DNA from: JBLNBN01 sp050260015 | Lineage (GTDB): Bacteria > Bacteroidota > Ignavibacteria > Kapaibacteriales > UBA2268 | DNA length: 5,968 bases | Assembly (NCBI GenBank): GCA_050260015.1 | Contig: JBLNBN010000016.1 | Span: 1-5,968 of the forward strand | Direction of reading: 5' to 3' | Shown: positions 5,550-5,968 of the stretch, in pieces | Numbering within the stretch: the stretch's first letter is position 1 | Layout: each line of letters begins with the position of its first letter | Translations under genes and position numbers: made by a program | The notes under the pieces: generated by a model | The model's input: the letters and a program-made list of their open reading frames with translations, nothing else | What the model was told of the DNA's origin: nothing | The model's database searches: none

Positions 5550-5728
5550 CGATGGGAGGCCTTGCCCCAAGCCATTTATTCCTAATTCCTTCAAAAATCG
5601 AAAAAAATATATTTTTCAGGGTGTTACAAAACGGCAGTTCGTTTGTTTATATAGGAAAGCGGATGGGCAAATTTGATAAAAGTTTTCGAAAATTACGCGC
5701 AGGCGCTTGAAAATAGAAGAATCGGTTC

Positions 5729-5747
5729 CTTCTCCCGCCGGGAGAAG
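5729..5747. repeat. Tight hairpin, CTTCTCCC/GGGAGAAG
   Basis: An 8-bp perfect stem around the loop GCC, followed by TTAGATAGGGGG. The combination resembles the GGGAGAAGGTTAGGGTGAGGGG-type dispersed palindromic repeat (general knowledge, not searched). Confidence 0.55.
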
Positions 5748-5795
5748 TTAGATAGGGGGTCATGATTTAATATCCTCTATTCAACAGGATGCTTG

Positions 5796-5867
5796 GTTTA
5801 ACGGCTATGCCGTTATTCGCTTATGTCAATATTCCATGGGCTACTGTCGTTTAACGGCTACGCCGTT
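5796..5867 (+). repeat. Two direct copies of a 19-bp palindromic unit
   Basis: GTTTAACGGCTATGCCGTT (5796-5814) recurs at 5849-5867 with one change, T to C, at the loop centre. Each copy is a 6-bp hairpin AACGGC/GCCGTT with a three-base loop (TAT or TAC). Each is followed 17-20 bases later by CATGGGC (5835-5841 and 5885-5891), which suggests that a longer unit of about 50 bp was duplicated and has since diverged. Confidence 0.6.
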
Positions 5868-5887
5868 TTAGATAGAATTTGAGGCAT

Positions 5888-5936
5888 GGGCATCCGTAAG
5901 CTGCGCTTCGCTTTCTTACGGTTACGAATAATGCCC
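5888..5936. repeat. Compound stem-loop
   Basis: GGGCAT (5888-5893) pairs with ATGCCC (5931-5936) and encloses CCGTAAG (5894-5900) paired with CTTACGG (5915-5921). A small inner stem is GCG-CTT-CGC. A 9-nt bulge lies on the 3' side. Another small hairpin, TCCC-TTC-GGGA, follows at 5937-5947. Confidence 0.5.
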
Positions 5937-5968
5937 TCCCTTCGGGACTTTATGGAATTATTTTTCTT

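Larger units (their letters stand above)
5229..5968. other. Gene-free, repeat- and hairpin-rich intergenic region
   Basis: No reading frame here has a family resemblance, a ribosome site or protein-like composition; the longest open frame (5411-5710) runs through C-rich repeat sequence and is judged spurious. The region instead holds at least eight inverted repeats, several with exactly three-base loops, a 19-bp direct repeat and C-rich/G-rich palindromic blocks. Fragments look like widely dispersed intergenic repeats (GGCATTCCCGCG around 5525-5536, CCCCCTCCAAAGGGGG at 5497-5512, CTTCTCCC/GGGAGAAG at 5729-5747). It is best read as a graveyard or cluster of small palindromic repeat elements. 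The next gene is outside the window. Confidence 0.7.

Noticed and set aside
5600..5617. AT-rich near-palindrome GAAAAAAATATATTTTTC as a promoter or origin element
   Set aside because: Low complexity, one central mismatch, no following gene and no DnaA-box cluster nearby.
5411..5710. Open reading frame of 99 codons in the right-hand gap
   Set aside because: It runs through C-rich palindromic repeats, starts with a Pro run and has no ribosome site or family resemblance. The overlapping 5494-5676 and minus-strand 5336-5575 frames are rejected for the same reasons.
5281..5968. CRISPR array
   Set aside because: The repeats differ from each other, have irregular spacing and only one near-identical pair exists; there are no cas genes.

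Overview
The window looks like ordinary chromosome from a diderm (Gram-negative type) bacterium. The evidence is a complete TonB-dependent outer-membrane receptor with a signal peptide, plus an YpfJ-type zinc metallopeptidase. Base composition is moderate, and the Shine-Dalgarno sites that can be seen are AGGA, AAGGGA and GGTGAG. The receptor plug sequence and the small YDVV-type protein encoded beside it remind me of Bacteroidota/Chlorobiota-like lineages, but I cannot fix the phylum from the sequence. No mobile-element gene, CRISPR array, rRNA or tRNA is visible.

Layout. (1) 1-554, + strand: the 3' part of a zinc-dependent alcohol/formaldehyde dehydrogenase-type gene that enters from the left edge. 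(2) 570-671: a double terminator region between convergent genes, with one T-tailed hairpin usable in both directions and one GU-wobble hairpin that only works as RNA of the - strand. (3) 691-2778, - strand: TonB-dependent receptor. Upstream of it on the same strand, 2888-3412 encodes a small membrane-anchored or exported protein of unknown function; a compact hairpin at 2841-2864 sits in the gap. (4) 3529-4107, + strand, divergent from (3): an NAD(P)H-dependent FMN reductase-like flavoprotein. (5) 4108-4295: a gap with two abutting RNA-like stem structures (4118-4148 and 4149-4216), an unattached GGAGGA, and tiny ORFs. (6) 4296-5228, + strand: a YpfJ-type neutral zinc metallopeptidase with an unusually Gly/Phe-rich N-terminal linker. 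(7) 5229-5968: about 740 bp with no credible gene, filled with palindromes, short tight hairpins and dispersed-repeat-like fragments.

Functionally, the receptor and the small protein upstream of it are probably co-transcribed and concern uptake of a scarce ligand such as an iron chelate, but the substrate cannot be read from the sequence. The flavin reductase is divergent from them; a link through reductive iron release is possible but not shown. The dehydrogenase and the peptidase look like independent housekeeping or stress genes. I see no clear undescribed multi-gene system. The two items most worth following up are the structured region ahead of the peptidase and the hairpin-rich mosaic at the right end.
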